DNA of 64,000 nucleotides, from positions 20,031,363 through 20,095,362 of the forward strand of contig NC_045130.1 of the NCBI RefSeq assembly GCF_007655135.1. Reading direction: 5' to 3'. Of the stretch, positions 10,092 through 22,005 are shown in pieces. The translations under genes and the position numbers were made by a program. Under the pieces are notes generated by a model. The model was given only the letters and a program-made list of their open reading frames with translations, was not told the origin of the DNA and ran no database searches. Position 1 is the stretch's first letter; every line of letters begins with the position of its first letter. This DNA is from Punica granatum (lineage: Eukaryota; Streptophyta; Magnoliopsida; Myrtales; Lythraceae).

Positions 10092-11582
10092 CTAAGATGG
10101 GTGGGGACCTCCATGGGTCCTCTTCTTGGACCTCTCCAAGGTAGCGTTCGCACGTGCCAACTCCTGATCACGTCTCTGTATCTCGGCGCGTGCTTGGGCG
10201 AGCTCCCTTTGAAGCTGACGCTGATCGATGAGTTGCTCATCTTTCTCGGCGACCTCCCAACGAAGGCGGTCCCTCTCAGACCTGAGGCTAGTGAGTTCCG
10301 CTTGGACGGCAATGCTCGAAGTTGAGGGTGCCCCATATAGTGTGCTATCCTCAAGTTGTGGAGAGTCGGTGGAATCTTCGTGTACTAACGAACTCCGTCG
10401 GTAGAAACGGAGGATGTACTCTTCCGTAGCCTGAAAATCCCGTTCATCCTGAGTAGGGTGTTCGGGAAAGTAAGGTAGCTCTGTGACCGCAGTGCGCCAT
10501 GCGGATAGGACCTGTTGGATATCACTTTGGCAATCTACGGACGTCTGATCCTCCCCCCAAGTGTGTTCGAACCTAGTCCATGCCGTGTCCTCGGGGACTG
10601 TCTGTAGGCTACCAAACTGCCTCATTACTCGCGACGGGAAGTAAGTGGTGGACCCCGCATGGCTCAAAAGTGGGATTCCGTTAAAATCATGGCATCTAAG
10701 GGCCATGGGTCCGGGTGGCATCCACGCGGCACGCCACTTAAAGCCCTTGGGTGATATTTCACGAAAAATTTTGATCCACTCGGAAACCTTGCGTTCTTCC
10801 ACGTGCACTAAAGGTAGTAACCGGGAAATGATCGACTCCGAGTGGTTGAAAAACAGAACTGGGGGCACGAGGCCAAAGGGGCTTGCGTGGCTCTGTAGCC
10901 AAATTTGCAAAAGGATTGGGGACCCCCTCAACCTTCGATCAGCTGTTCGCGTAACGCGGTCGAGCGACCGAAGGGTCTCAGCCACTAGGGCTACCTCGTA
11001 CCTGCGGCCTCCGACCACTTGGAGGATGACGCTAGCCAAAGCTGCGTCGATGCGATCGACTGCGCTAGGGAATAAAAGGATTCCAAAAATAAGGAGCAAA
11101 ACTGCATGACATAAGTTTGCTTGAAAAATGTCCCCTCGAACCTCGCGTGCTTGTGATTCGATAAAGCAGATAAGTTTCGTGGTTACTATCTCAGTGCCTC
11201 CGGAGTATGCAAGTTCGGCATGCAGTTGAGATCTGTGCACCCTGAGTAGGCGCGAGACTAAGACCAATCGAGTAGTACGGAGGTTAGGCTCCACAATGTC
11301 GTGGGAAATAGCAGTCCTACCAATGAGGGTCCGATACTCCTCAATGATAGGCGTAAGCTCTGTACCCTGAATGTTGAAGACCGCACGGGTTGGATCCCAG
11401 AACGTCACAGCTGCTCCTAGGAAATTCCAATCTACTCGGCGTGTGGAGAGCATGGGCACATCTCCGACGAAGGAAGTGATATAGTTTCGGTTAATTTGAC
11501 GCAGGCTGGTCCATATGTGACTAATCTGCTCAAGCGGTGGCGTGATTCTGTCGAGGCGCAGAAAGGAAGCCGAATGCGACAT
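10092..11582 (-). CDS. ORF1 protein of element A (DUF7745 / plant-mobile-domain-like), intact
   Basis: A 496-residue protein of unknown biochemical role, the only coding region of this element. The start is the ATG at 11582, shared in position with the homologues in B and D. Motifs shared with the D protein include ITPP (13-16), GDVPML (40-45), VDW (50-52), FWDP (61-64), QGTEL (72-76), EEY (81-83), LLLIFG (162-167), RGSP (219-222), LLSH (305-308) and YFPEHP (371-376). The C-terminus (about 424-488) is a charged heptad-like coiled coil ending in a basic tail. There are no retroviral catalytic motifs, membrane segments or signal peptide. Such ORFs upstream of gag are known in Ogre elements; the domain name is from recollection and needs a profile search. 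Being fully open here while gag-pol is absent is notable. A GGTAAGG donor-like site lies just upstream. Confidence 0.85.
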   Translation of the reverse strand: MSHSASFLRLDRITPPLEQISHIWTSLRQINRNYITSFVGDVPMLSTRRVDWNFLGAAVTFWDPTRAVFNIQGTELTPIIEEYRTLIGRTAISHDIVEPNLRTTRLVLVSRLLRVHRSQLHAELAYSGGTEIVTTKLICFIESQAREVRGDIFQANLCHAVLLLIFGILLFPSAVDRIDAALASVILQVVGGRRYEVALVAETLRSLDRVTRTADRRLRGSPILLQIWLQSHASPFGLVPPVLFFNHSESIISRLLPLVHVEERKVSEWIKIFREISPKGFKWRAAWMPPGPMALRCHDFNGIPLLSHAGSTTYFPSRVMRQFGSLQTVPEDTAWTRFEHTWGEDQTSVDCQSDIQQVLSAWRTAVTELPYFPEHPTQDERDFQATEEYILRFYRRSSLVHEDSTDSPQLEDSTLYGAPSTSSIAVQAELTSLRSERDRLRWEVAEKDEQLIDQRQLQRELAQARAEIQRRDQELARANATLERSKKRTHGGPHPS

Positions 11583-12143
11583 CCCTTACCAAGATGTAAA
11601 GAAGATCAGCTTAGGACTCATCAATGCGAATGACACCCTAATTTTGAAAACTGTATGATGCATGAGTGCGAAAAATAAATGCCCACGGCTTAAAAAAATT
11701 ACAAGGTACATATACACCGCTCTTGAAATGGAAAAGACTCAAGTGGCTCGCAGGCCGACTCGATAGACTGTTGCCGGAGTCGGGTAGAAGGCTTGCATGG
11801 AAGCATAGCACGATGCATGGTTCAGTGCTACAGGGACCGTGCTACTTAGGGATGGGGGCCCCCGACTCAAGGGTGTCAATTCCTTGAAATCGGGCGGGAT
11901 TCTTTTCAAGGCCTAAACGACAGTCGAACTGTGCGCCGTACCCCTACTTCGAACCCCTATCTAACCTGGGTTGCCAAAAATCGGTCGTGGGACGCGACCC
12001 ATAGGTACCTAGTGCTAGCGTGATATGCAATGCAAGTGCTTTTAAATAAAAGTGCGTAAAGTAGATAAGCGAGAAATGTACTGAAAGCGGTAAATAAACA
12101 TGCAAGCAAAGCAAATGGGTCGAGCCTGAACCCACTAAGTATG
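11583..12143 (-). other. Untranslated leader of element A between primer site and ORF1
   Basis: Non-coding, collinear with 25031-25592 of B, and more distantly with 62500-63080 of D (GGGATGGGGGCYCCCGACTCAAGGGTG block near 11852). A consensus splice donor, G|GTAAGG, begins at 11589 reading minus, three bases before the ORF1 ATG. The leader would be expected to hold dimerisation or packaging signals, but nothing specific can be named. Confidence 0.6.
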
Positions 12144-12161
12144 TCCCCAGTGGAGTCGCCA
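12144..12161 (-). other. Primer binding site (tRNA-Arg type), element A
   Basis: On the minus strand it reads TGGCGACTCCACTGGGGA, starting 3 nt after the LTR end. It complements a tRNA 3' end ending in CCA, of the Arg type reported for Ogre elements. The same 18 bases are at 25013-25030 and 63081-63098. Confidence 0.9.
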
Positions 12162-15002
12162 AACTGTACGGACCCGAATGTGGACTCTCGTCGGGGCCCG
12201 CATTGCGCGCTTTTGGATCGCGCGGCTTGGTGTGTGTCCACCTTCCCGTGGGGACGCGTGACGGACACGCCTGAGAGAAGGAGTCGCCACTTATCATTTT
12301 ACGACCCGAAGGTCGAGGGCGGATAAGTTACCCCGGTCTAGGGGTATGGAACACCTAGTTTGTTGTTAAGGCATTGATCTGTACGGAACCAGAAAATCCG
12401 TGTTCGGGGGTTCATGTTACATGCGGGCCTATATCCCGCACGCCCTTTCGGTATTCTGGTTTGCTAGGCTTGCATGTTTTATGATTTACCGCATGAATTA
12501 AGTTGCACTCGACTCGTACGTTTTGACACCGGAGATTCGGCGAACCAAACGACGTCGGTTGAGAAGCCGAGAGAGAAGTAAACCCGTATGTCGAGGAGTT
12601 GGTTCACAATCTTGCGTTACAGTTCATCGAACCATGGAGGTTGAATCCCTGCATGAACCAGAACCGCGAGTTCTTGGATTTACTTGTATCTGGGCAAGCA
12701 TTAGACCGATTCGATTAATTCGACTCTCGGACCGTTCGCTTACCGACTGGAATTCTTACAGAATAAATGTACAAAATAAAATGCTTACAATGCTCTCGAA
12801 AACAATAAATACAAATTACAAAAGGGTCGAATTCCAGTCGTTTCGCGTTCGGTTATTATTCCACTCTAACTCACCGTGAGTTTAGGGAAAAGACCGAAGA
12901 ATTGAAATTCAATGGACGCTCTCACTGAATAGGGCGTTAGACCCTGTGAGTGTTGATTAGGGCGTTGGACCCTGTGATCGATGATTAGGGTGTTGAACCC
13001 TAATATTATTCGGCCTAGGGATCAGGCTCGACCCGCATGGCAAACAGGTGCGGAAAGATAACACGCAACATGTTAATAACAGACAAGGTGTTTGTTATTA
13101 TGGAGTGTACGTGTTTTAACAAGTTGTTAATCCGGGGTATTTTGGCATGCAAATCCTACCTTAGACAAACAAGCACGTGCCAACGTTTTAGCATTCGGCT
13201 TTGTTTTGAGAACTTGACAAAGAGAGTCAAATCTCGTGTGTGTGGATTGCTTTTACAGTTGTTCTGTATTGTGATACTGAATTTCCACTGAATTAGCCAA
13301 ACTCATGTTTTGACTCTAGATTTGGAATCTAGAATTCCTCCTAACCATTATCTAGTGTTTGGTTAGGTCGAGTGAAAGGTTAATCAGCATTTTGCATGTT
13401 TTCTGACAGAGATAACTGTTCTAGTTACCCGAGTCTATGTTAGGATGATAGAAACTCATCAGTTAGATAAGAAAGGCTATGCAGATGAACCTGCACCTGA
13501 ACAGGTAGCCCATTCTTATCCCGTACTGTAGTGTTTCTGTCATGCTAACCCTAAGGATGTCGCTGAATTGTGAAAAGACGAATTTTGCCCTTTATTTGAA
13601 AATTGTTTTCAGAAAAGGGGAAACATCGTAGTGCGGGCCACCTCGGCCTGTAGCCGGTGTCGACCGATTCCTTGGATCGTCCAGGGTTGTGCAAGAACCC
13701 CAAAAAAGCCAAAGAACCGGTCGATCTGCCCGGAAGTGATCTAGAAAGATCTTCTGTATCTTGACCTGAGTTACCTGGAATCAGGTAAAAACTCAAGTTG
13801 AGACACAGAAGCCCTTTTCAGACGTCCATGCTACATCGGACCGCCTGTTTCGGGTTTTGAAATTGATAAGTTTGTAAAGGGCACCAACGTCATTTGACAA
13901 CTCATCGACGCGAGTTATCAGTTAATGGCCAATTCATGTAAACTTTATCAGTGTGAAGTGGGTTTAATCATGTGAGCGTCCCGATTAACCTGTTCGTGAA
14001 ATTAATGCTTAAGGGTTGTGCCTAATGCATTAATTGTGAAAACGATTCGGGATTCGACGACCAAGACGATTCCATAAGGATTGAGGATAATTTGGTCCAA
14101 TGACCGAAACTACCCTCGTAACCGAATGGACCCGAATGAGTCATCGATACTCGAATCCATGCATGTTTTGTTTTGAAAAGACATTTTCATGCGATATTTT
14201 GACAATAATGTAAATTGTAAATTACACGAAAGCCGAGAACGGACTCAAAACGGGAAGAGGAAGCCTCATGCAACCCGTACGAGTCTAAGAGGCTCTCGGT
14301 TACTTCTCCTTGGAGATAGCCGAGAGGTCCCATGGCCCGAATGGGGTTCCACGAGGTTTCCCCGTCTCGTTTCAAATCATTCCTCGCATGCTTAAACGTC
14401 AAACATGATAAATGACACGATTAAACGAAAGTCGGTATTGCCATGATTTGAATAACGCATTCGAACATATAAACATGCGCAAACAAGTTATTTAAGGAAT
14501 CGATAAAACAATACCGACTTCATGCACGTGAGAAAATACGATGAAACTCGGGAATCGAACTTGGATCGGGTCAAGAAGATCGTTCCTTGCCCGAAAGGAG
14601 CAAGAGAGCATTCGGTCACCTCCCTCAGAGGGAAACTCGTGAGCTCTTTGCCTTTCCCGGGTCGGGATGTTCTTCTCGACTATGATCCAAGTGTTTCCCG
14701 ACATGCTAGCATATATGGCGAGGATAAATATGCATGGTATAACATGGAAAGTGCATAAAGATTGAAACTTGGAAATAAAACATACATAAAATCCCTTATA
14801 ACTCCATAAACTCAATGAGAATGTAAAAGTCCTAGCTCCTCTAAGTCGGGAATGGCCATACCTAGTCCCGAGATGCGGGATGGGACCTTCAAGAGTCGGG
14901 TTGGACCGTTGATGGGTCGGGTTTGAGCTGTTTTCCGTTGAACAGACCCGAATGGCATCAAACAGAACCGGCTGAAACACTGGACAGACCCGACTGGCAC
15001 AA

Positions 15003-15299
15003 GTCGGGTCGGACGTCGCCACGGAGGCTCCCGATGGAATTTTGAGGCAAGGTCAGTGGCTCCTGACTCCTAACTGACCCCCGGAGGTGACTGTGGTGGT
15101 CGTTTGGTCCCAGAGTTATCGGGTCGACCCGTACAGCCCTGCAAAGATCACTGAAAACAGAGCACGTCTGGAAATTCGGACCCGTCTGGCACCAGTCGGG
15201 TCGGACGTCGCCACGGAGGCTCCCGATGGAATTTTGAGGCAAGGTCAGCGGCTCCTGACTCCTAACTGACCCCCAGAGGTGCCTGTGGTGGTCGTTTGC
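15003..15299 (-). repeat. Direct duplication of about 105 bp in the 5' LTR of A
   Basis: GTCGGGTCGGACGTCGCC starts at 15003 and again at 15195. The two copies differ at only a few positions over about 105 bp. The duplication replaces the 57-bp array found at the same place in the solo LTR. Confidence 0.85.
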
Positions 15300-15840
15300 C
15301 GAAAAGAGTCCTGGATCAACCCGATCTACAAGAAAACCGTATAAACAGTCAGAAATTTCGACCCGACTGGGCAGTCGGGCTGTTTCTTCTTCCTGGGGTT
15401 AAACCGATGGGTTTTTCTTGGATTTCTTGACTCCTTGACACCCTAGGGTTGTGTGGGAAGGTGTTTGATGGGTTTTGGTAGCTCAAACCGACTTGGAAAG
15501 GCTTGAAACCCGGTTTGACATTTTTGACCCGAGAAGGACCAAATCTGTCCAGATTTTGTTCAAGGCTGGTTCTATGGCTTAGAGGCTTCAAACTTAAAAT
15601 CTAAGTTCAGAAATGGATAGAGGAGGTCAAAAACATGTGGGATATGAAGTTTGGTAAAGTTTGGATTTAAGCCGAGATGAATTCCGACTTAAGACTTTGC
15701 CCGGTTTTGCTTAGTTTCTGCTTGCTGGAAATGGCTGAAGCTTGCTGCGGTTTGCTATGGAGTTTGAGAGCTTTTGAAGAGTGAGAAATGCTAGAGAGAG
15801 AGTGCTTGAAGGTGTGTCTTTAAGTTAATGACTTAGAAAG

Positions 15841-15848
15841 TATATATA
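15841..15848 (-). promoter_or_regulatory. TATA box, 5' LTR of element A
   Basis: TATATATA about 1.62 kb inside the LTR, at the place equivalent to TATAAATA in element B (21998-22005). Confidence 0.55.
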
Positions 15849-17470
15849 GGCTATGCTTAAGTGCAATTAAGTGAAGAAAAGTGCAATTAAGGGGCATGGA
15901 TTAGGAGATCCGAATTTGTTTAATGAAGGAAGAAGATATTCTTACAAGTGGCATTGATGGAGAAGAGATAAAACATTAATGAGCATTGATGGGGAGTTGG
16001 AGTGCAAGAATGAAACACTTAGATATTTTAGGGGATAAGTGTGCAAGTTGTCTTCTTATCTTCATGGAGATGAAGAAGACAAAGGAGAGGACACCTAGGG
16101 CAAGGATGGGGCGGCTAGGCCTGATCCGTGGGTCCCACGGCCTAAGAGAAGAATCCGGGAGAAAGCTCGGGTCTCGATTGGTCGCGTATTCGAAGTTCGT
16201 GGTTCGAATTGAACGTTGAATTGTCGATATGCGCGAGAAAACGGGTTTAATGAGCCTGAGATTGGCATTTTTCATGGAGAAATGCCCCGGAAGCATATGA
16301 GGTTCGGAAGCCGGTTTTGCTCATTGCAGATGACCAGAGCGAAGTTGTCCGCTTCTGACAGCATATCTTGTGTCTGCATCTCACGTTGGTCATTTTGACA
16401 TAAATTGTCAGACAACGTGAACAATTATCCCTTAAGCCGGTAATGCTAACGTGGGGCCGGAGACGTCCTAGGAGGCCGAAACTGGATTTCTCAGGATGAT
16501 TTCTGAGTTGCTTGGGCACTCCGGAGATTACTGTAATCTCTGTTTGTCGAGATCAAATATCCAAGGACTTGAAAAGTGTATTTGAGACCTCTAAAGCATT
16601 GCTCGGGAGGTCTAGATGAGTCGTGTGATTTATTCCGACGATTCCACATTGAGCCTTGAGAAGGCTAGCATTGTGTAACGTAAGCATTTGGCGTCAAGTT
16701 TCCCCAAAGAGGACCTCCGGATATGGATTTCCACTGAAAATGGCCATTTCCGCTCCTTGGAGGTTACTCGGGAAACTAAAAAGGGTTTTGTTGTCTATTT
16801 TGCCCAATTGTGAATATCTGCTAGAGTTTTCCGGGCAATGCGGTATGAATTTCGTTTGCCGTAATTCCATCAGACCATTCTCCGGCTATGCTTTTCTGAA
16901 GAGGGGTATGCTTGTTTTACCGTTCGGAAGTCATTTGAAGTGTCTGTGTGACTTCCAAGAGACAATCTGAAGCATTGTTCATGCTCTGTGTGCTGATGGG
17001 GCATGGCCGCGTCTGATATTTGGAATTAACTTTTCTCCAGGAAACCGGCATTTTTGGACTTCCACTGAAAAGTTGTCTGTATACAGAAAGTTGTTCTGTA
17101 TAGAGCAGATGATTTGCAAAATGCCTTTGGGGACACTTTTTATCTGTTTGGCATTGGAGTGGATTTTTGGAGTCCAATATTGGCTATCTTCCGACGATTG
17201 AGCGAACTATCAGAAAATAGTACCGTCCGTGTGATATACTGAAAATGCCGGTTTTGGACATTGTTGAGCTCTCTGGTCGCTCTGTTGCCTTTTGGTGACC
17301 CCTGGAGTCCTTCTGTCACGTCCATGGGTCATTTGCTCAATTTTGCCGACTTGAGGATGAATAGTAATTTCTTGCTCTGCCGAGCCGTTTTCTGTATTCT
17401 GCTCAAGTCGTGGCTTAGATCATTGCTAATATCGTTGTTTGGAATGGTGAGCCAAAATGGGGTGCTGACA

Positions 17471-19749
17471 GACACAACCATATCCCACAGACATACAGAG
17501 CATGTGCAATCCAGCAAATCTTTTCTCGGAAGTCACGCAGACTCCCCGAATAACTCCCGAGCGATAGAACAAGCATACCTTTCATCGAAAATACATAATC
17601 GGAGACTGGTCTGACGAAATATCGGCAAACGAAGTTGACCCTGCATTGCCTTGAAAACTACAGCGGACAGACGCAATTGGACAAATTAGACAACATAACC
17701 CCTTTTAATTTCACGAGGGACCTCCGAGGAGTAGAAAATGCCGTTTTCAACGGAAATCTATATACGGAGGTCCTTTTTGCGGAAACTTGACGCCGGAAAA
17801 TTAGCCTACACAGTGCTAGCCATCCTAAGGCTCAATGTGGAATCATCAAACTGAACTGCACAACTCATCTAGGCCTCCCGAGCAGTGCTTTAAAGGTCTC
17901 AGTTGCATTTCTTTAGTCCTTAGAGGTCTGTTTTCAACAAACAGAGATTACAACAATCTCCGGCTTGCCCGAGCAACTCAGAAATCAATATGAAAAATTC
18001 GATTACGAACTTCTAGAACGTCTCCGGCTTCACATTTGTAAAATCGGCTTCCAAGTCTCATGACCACCCGAGGCATTTTCTCATGAAAAATGACAATCTT
18101 AGGCTCATTTGAACTGGTTTTTCGTGCACATCACCAATTCGATGTTCAATTTGAAACATGGGTTTCGAATGCGCGATCAATCGAGACCCGAGCTTTCTAT
18201 CGATTTTTCCTCTTGAGCCGTGGGACCCACGGGCTGCCCAAGGGTAACCGCCCTTTGCCTAACCACCCCTTTCTTGCTCTCTTGCTCTCTTAGCCCAAAA
18301 ATATCTAAAGAATTTGAAGACAACGCTCCAACTTCCCATCCATGGCATTAATGCTTCTTGGCTTTTCTTCATCAAGATGCATGGATGACATTCATCCTCA
18401 TCTTCATTAGAGAAACCGCCCCCTAATGATGCTCTCTAATTGCAATTTACTTTCACTAATTGCTCATTAACTTTGCCTATATATTGCATAAAGTTCATTA
18501 AGCTAATGACTTCTTGCTCTTGCACATCTCACTGACTTTCTCACTCAAGGTATATTTTGTGCTCTCGGGTGACCCATGCGCTCATCCGTACGCTTAGACA
18601 CAGGTCCATGTGCTCAGACGCCTGCCAGACGCACGCCCCTTCTCCTTAGACGCACGCTAGAAGCTCGCGCGCATGCTATGTACCGCGCGCCTGTCTACCT
18701 GCGCGTACGCCCGTCTGCCCGCGTGTACGCCCATTTGCCGGTGCGCTTGCCCGCGCTTCGCTCGCTCGCCAGCCCGTGCTCCAACGCGCACGCCCGGGCA
18801 CCCGCGTGCCCGCCTGTGCTCCAGCGCGCCCGCCCGCGCTCCCGCCCATGCTCCAGCGCGCCTGCCCGTGCTCCCGCGTGCCCGTGCGCACGCCTAACTG
18901 TGCTCTAGCGCACCTGAACTCCTATGCCCGTGCACCCAAGCACCGGTCAGCAATTCCAGCCAAGTCACCCGACTCTCTAGCCCTTCTCCAACTCTTTCCT
19001 CGTATCCCGAGACTAGGTATAATATTTTCGACTTAGAGGAGTAGAGTTTTTTTTACATTTTTTGCATGTTTATGGAGGAATATGGGGTATTGAACATGTT
19101 TTATGTGCAAGATCATATTTTTATATACTTTAATTTTATATTATGCATGTTTATCCTCGTACTACATGCTAACATGTCGGGAAACGTTTGAATCGTAGTC
19201 AAGAAGACCATTCCAACCCGAAAAAATCAAAAAGAGCTCTCGGGTCTACCTCCAAGTGAGGTGACCGAATGCTATTTCGGTCCTTTTGGGTTAGGAGCGG
19301 TCTTCTTATCCCCATTCAAGTTGCTTCCCGAATTTGTTATGTTTTTTCGCATCCATGAAGTCAGTATCATTTTATCGATTTCATAAATAACATGTTTGTG
19401 CATGTTTCTATGTTTAAATGTGTTATCAAATCATGGCGATACCGACTTTTGTAAAATATGTGTTGTTCATCGTGTTTTACATTTGAGCATGCAATAAACG
19501 ATTTAAAACGGGACGAGGAAACTCCACGAAACTCGACTTGGGTTAGGAGACCTCTCAGCTATCCTTTAGGGGAAGAGGCCGAGGGCCTCTTGAACCAATT
19601 CGGGTCACATGTAGTTTCCTTAGCCCGATTTGAGTCCGTTTCTGGGATTATGTGCAATTGCAATTTCAATATCATCGCAAATCCTTCATTAAAACATCTT
19701 TTAAAATGCTATTTTTTCAAACAACATGCATGGATTCGTGTATCGGTGA
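17471..19749 (+). mobile_element. LTR remnant E (A/B-related), interrupted on both sides
   Basis: A plus-oriented LTR segment, aligning from the U3 region (compare 20850 onward in B) to a point near GTGTATCG of B (about 23355). The left part is cut by element A at 17470/17471 and the right part by LTR C at 19750. It has a TATA-like TATATAT at 18478-18484, a donor-like CTAG|GTATAA at 19017 and its own GC-rich segment (18570-18960) rich in GCGCGC and CGCCCGTGC words. That segment gives long frames on both strands with no conserved product. No gene. Confidence 0.8.
18570..18960 (+). repeat. GC-rich low-complexity core of LTR remnant E
   Basis: Loose repeats of GCCCGTGCTCC and CGCGCACGCC. It occupies the slot that holds the 57-bp array in the solo LTR and the GCGCGCTCC cluster in element B. 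Open frames at 18576-18908 (+) and 18676-18891 (-) reflect composition only. Confidence 0.7.
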
Positions 19750-20388
19750 TGTTAGCACCCCATTTTGGCCCACCGACTCCAACAGAGAACGCCAATAGCG
19801 ACTCTAACCACGGCCTCCTAAGCACGACAGGAGAATGCCCGATAGAAGCTCGAGTCACTATTCATAGTTGGGCCGACATAGGCAAATACGCTGGCATGGG
19901 GGCATGGATTACAAAAGAATGGTAAGGGTCACTAGGCAGGCACAAAGGGCAATTAGAGGAAGCAGACAGACAGCAAGCTTCAGGATAACAAAAGTCGGCA
20001 CCGTGATAATATTCACCGCCTGATCGCCGGAGCATTAGAAAGTATCCAATATGGGACTCTAAAAATCCCATATGGTACCAAAGTGACCAATGTCGTCTTC
20101 GAGCGCATTTCAAAGATCTTCTGCCTAAGCCGGGGCACCCCCGAACGTTCACAGACACCTTCCTAACGGGGCTCTCGGGATGTCCGCTCCACAGACAAAT
20201 AAACAGCACTTGAAAACAGGCTTGCATACACCCGAGGGTCACCAAGACCAGGGAACATATTTCAGACTGTGTTTCGGAACTCATAATGATCTCTTGAGTG
20301 GGTCCCGACCCAGAAAAAAGGGTCATTTCTGCACAGAAACATAGCCGGAGACCCTTTTAACGAATCGTCAGCTCATGAAATTTGCATC
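19750..20388 (+). mobile_element. LTR fragment C, left part (D subfamily)
   Basis: Begins TGTTAGCACCCCATTTTGG, the LTR start of this family, and then reads GGCCCACC as in D rather than GGCTCACC as in A/B. The segment AATATGGGACTC near 20050 matches D (50450 region, inverted). It is interrupted by element B and resumes at 37653. The left flank is GGTGA (19745-19749). Confidence 0.82.
20384..20388. repeat. Target site duplication of element B, left copy (GCATC)
   Basis: GCATC here and ACATC at 37653-37657 match at four of five bases. The mismatch is consistent with an insertion old enough to have picked up a substitution. Confidence 0.75.
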
Positions 20389-21438
20389 TGTTAGCACCCC
20401 ATTTTGGCTCACCAATTCAAATTACATTATCAGCAATGATCCAAGTTATAACTTGAGCAGAATACAGAAAAACGACTTAACAGAGCAGAAAATCACTGTT
20501 CATCCTCAAGTCGGCGAAATCAGGCAAAAGACACATGGATATGACAGAAGGACTCCAAGGCTCATCAAAAAGCAACAGAGTGACTAGAGAGCTCAACAAT
20601 GTCCAAAACCGGCATTTTCAGTATATCACATGGACAGTCCTATTTTCTGATAGTTCGCTCGACCGTTGGAAGATAGCCAATATTGGACTTCAAAAATCCA
20701 CATCGATGCCAAACGGATGAAAAGTGTCCCCAAAGGCATTTTGCAAATCATCTGCTCTATACAGAACAACTTTCTGTATACAGACAACTTTTCAGTGGAA
20801 GTCCAAAAATGCCGGTTTCTCAGAGAAAAGTTTATTCCAAATATCAAATGTGGCCATGCCCCACAATCATACAGAACTTGAGCAGTGCTTCAGATTGTCT
20901 TTTGGAAGCCATACAAACACCCGAATGACTTCCGAGCGACAAAACGGGTATACCGCTCTTCAAAAGAGCATAACCAGAGACTGGTCTGATGGAATTACGG
21001 CAAATAAAGTTCACACGACATTGCCCTGAAAACTCCAGCGGACATTCGCAATTAGGCAAAACAGACAGCAAAACCCTTCACGGTTTCCCGAGTAACCTCC
21101 GAGGAGCACAAAAGGCCATTTTCAGTGAAGATCCTTATCCAGAGGTCCTCTTTGGGGAAACTTGACGCCAGATGCTTATGTTACACAATGCTAGCCTTTT
21201 CAAGGCTCAATGTCGAATCGTCGGAATGAATCACACAATTCATCTAGACCCCTCGAGCAGTGCTTTAAGGGTCTCAGATGCACTTTACATATCCTTAGAG
21301 GCCCAATCTCGGCAAACGGAGATCACAGTGATCTCCGAATCGCCCAAGAAACTTAGAAAGCAATCTGAAAAATTCAGTTTCGGCCTCCTAGGACATCTCC
21401 GGCTCCATGTTTTCATTTACCGACTTAAGGGACAAATG

Positions 21439-21480
21439 CCCACGTAATGTGACAATTTATGTCAAAATGACCGACGTGGG
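21439..21480 (+). promoter_or_regulatory. U3 inverted repeat with ACGT cores, element B
   Basis: The arms CCCACGT (21439-21445) and ACGTGGG (21474-21480) surround a second inverted pair, TGACA (21450-21454) and TGTCA (21460-21464). In A and the solo LTR the arms are CACGTTG/CAACGTG instead, so pairing is kept while the bases differ. In the 3' LTR of B (about 34090-34135) the left arm has decayed. Confidence 0.5.
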
Positions 21481-21997
21481 ATGCAGATACAAGATATGCT
21501 GTTAGAAGTGGGTAACCTCGCTCTGAATGCATAAAAGGAGCAAAATCGGCTTCCGAACCTCATACAGACATTTGGTAATTCCTCACGGAAAATGCCAATC
21601 TCGGACTCATTAAATCCGTTTCCTCGCGTATATCGATTATTCAACATTCGGTTCGAATCACGAGCCTCGAATGCGCGATCAATCAAGACCCGAGCATTTT
21701 CCCAATTTCTCCTCTTCGGTCGTGGGACCGACGGGATGCCCAAGATGAGTCACCCTTTATTGTAGAAGCTTCTTCTTCTTCTTCAATGCAAGAAGCCAAC
21801 TTGCACTCTTGCATGAAAATATCCAAGAAGTTTGAAGACAACACACAAGCCTTCATCAATGCTCATTAATGCTTTTGGCTCTTCCACATGAAGGATACTT
21901 GGCTCACATTCATCCTCATCCTCATTAGGCAAATCGAAATTTGCTAATGGGAGGCTTAAGTGTGCTTGCTTTTGCTTAATTGCCCATTAGCTTTGCC

Positions 21998-22005
21998 TAT
22001 AAATA
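21998..22005 (+). promoter_or_regulatory. TATA box, 5' LTR of element B
   Basis: TATAAATA, a near-consensus plant TATA box, followed by a CT-rich stretch as expected at a plant start site. In the 3' LTR it is TATTAATA (34652-34659). Confidence 0.7.

Larger units (their letters stand above)
1..17470 (-). mobile_element. Element A: ORF1-only Ogre/Tat-type LTR retrotransposon (left end cut by window)
   Basis: Read on the minus strand the order is 5' LTR (17470 to 12165), primer site, leader, ORF1 (11582-10092), then non-coding 3' sequence to the left edge. The 3' part is interrupted by a solo LTR (3024-8415). Without that insertion the interior is collinear with element B (25010-33049). No gag, protease, RT or integrase remains, so the element is non-autonomous. 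Its polypurine tract and 3' LTR must lie left of the window. The right flank GACAC (17471-17475) would be one copy of its target duplication; the partner is outside. The lineage call rests on the tRNA-Arg primer site, the LTR size and the homology of its ORF1 to that of element D. Confidence 0.88.
12165..17470 (-). repeat. 5' LTR of element A
   Basis: A 5306-bp LTR, TG...CA (element sense from 17470 to 12165), followed by the primer site. It is clearly homologous to the solo LTR 3024-8415 at both ends, but the middle (about 14040-16000) differs strongly. U3 holds the inverted repeat CACGTTG/CAACGTG (16382-16419) and a CTGTATACAG palindrome near 17087. The TATA box is at 15841-15848. The transcribed part includes a 192-bp-spaced direct duplication (15003-15107 and 15195-15299) and a donor-like CTAG|GTATGG at 14861. 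U5 holds a primer-site-like TGGCGACTCC (12280-12289, minus). Open frames are chance. Confidence 0.93.

Noticed and set aside
3024..17470. Reading 3024-8415 and 12165-17470 as the LTR pair of one 14.4-kb element
   Set aside because: The first LTR has its own perfect target duplication on both sides and no polypurine tract at 8416. The sequence on either side of it continues an interior that is uninterrupted in element B.
18576..18908. 110-codon GC-rich frame, and the antisense frame
   Set aside because: It lies in the low-complexity core of an LTR remnant, with no counterpart in sister LTRs.
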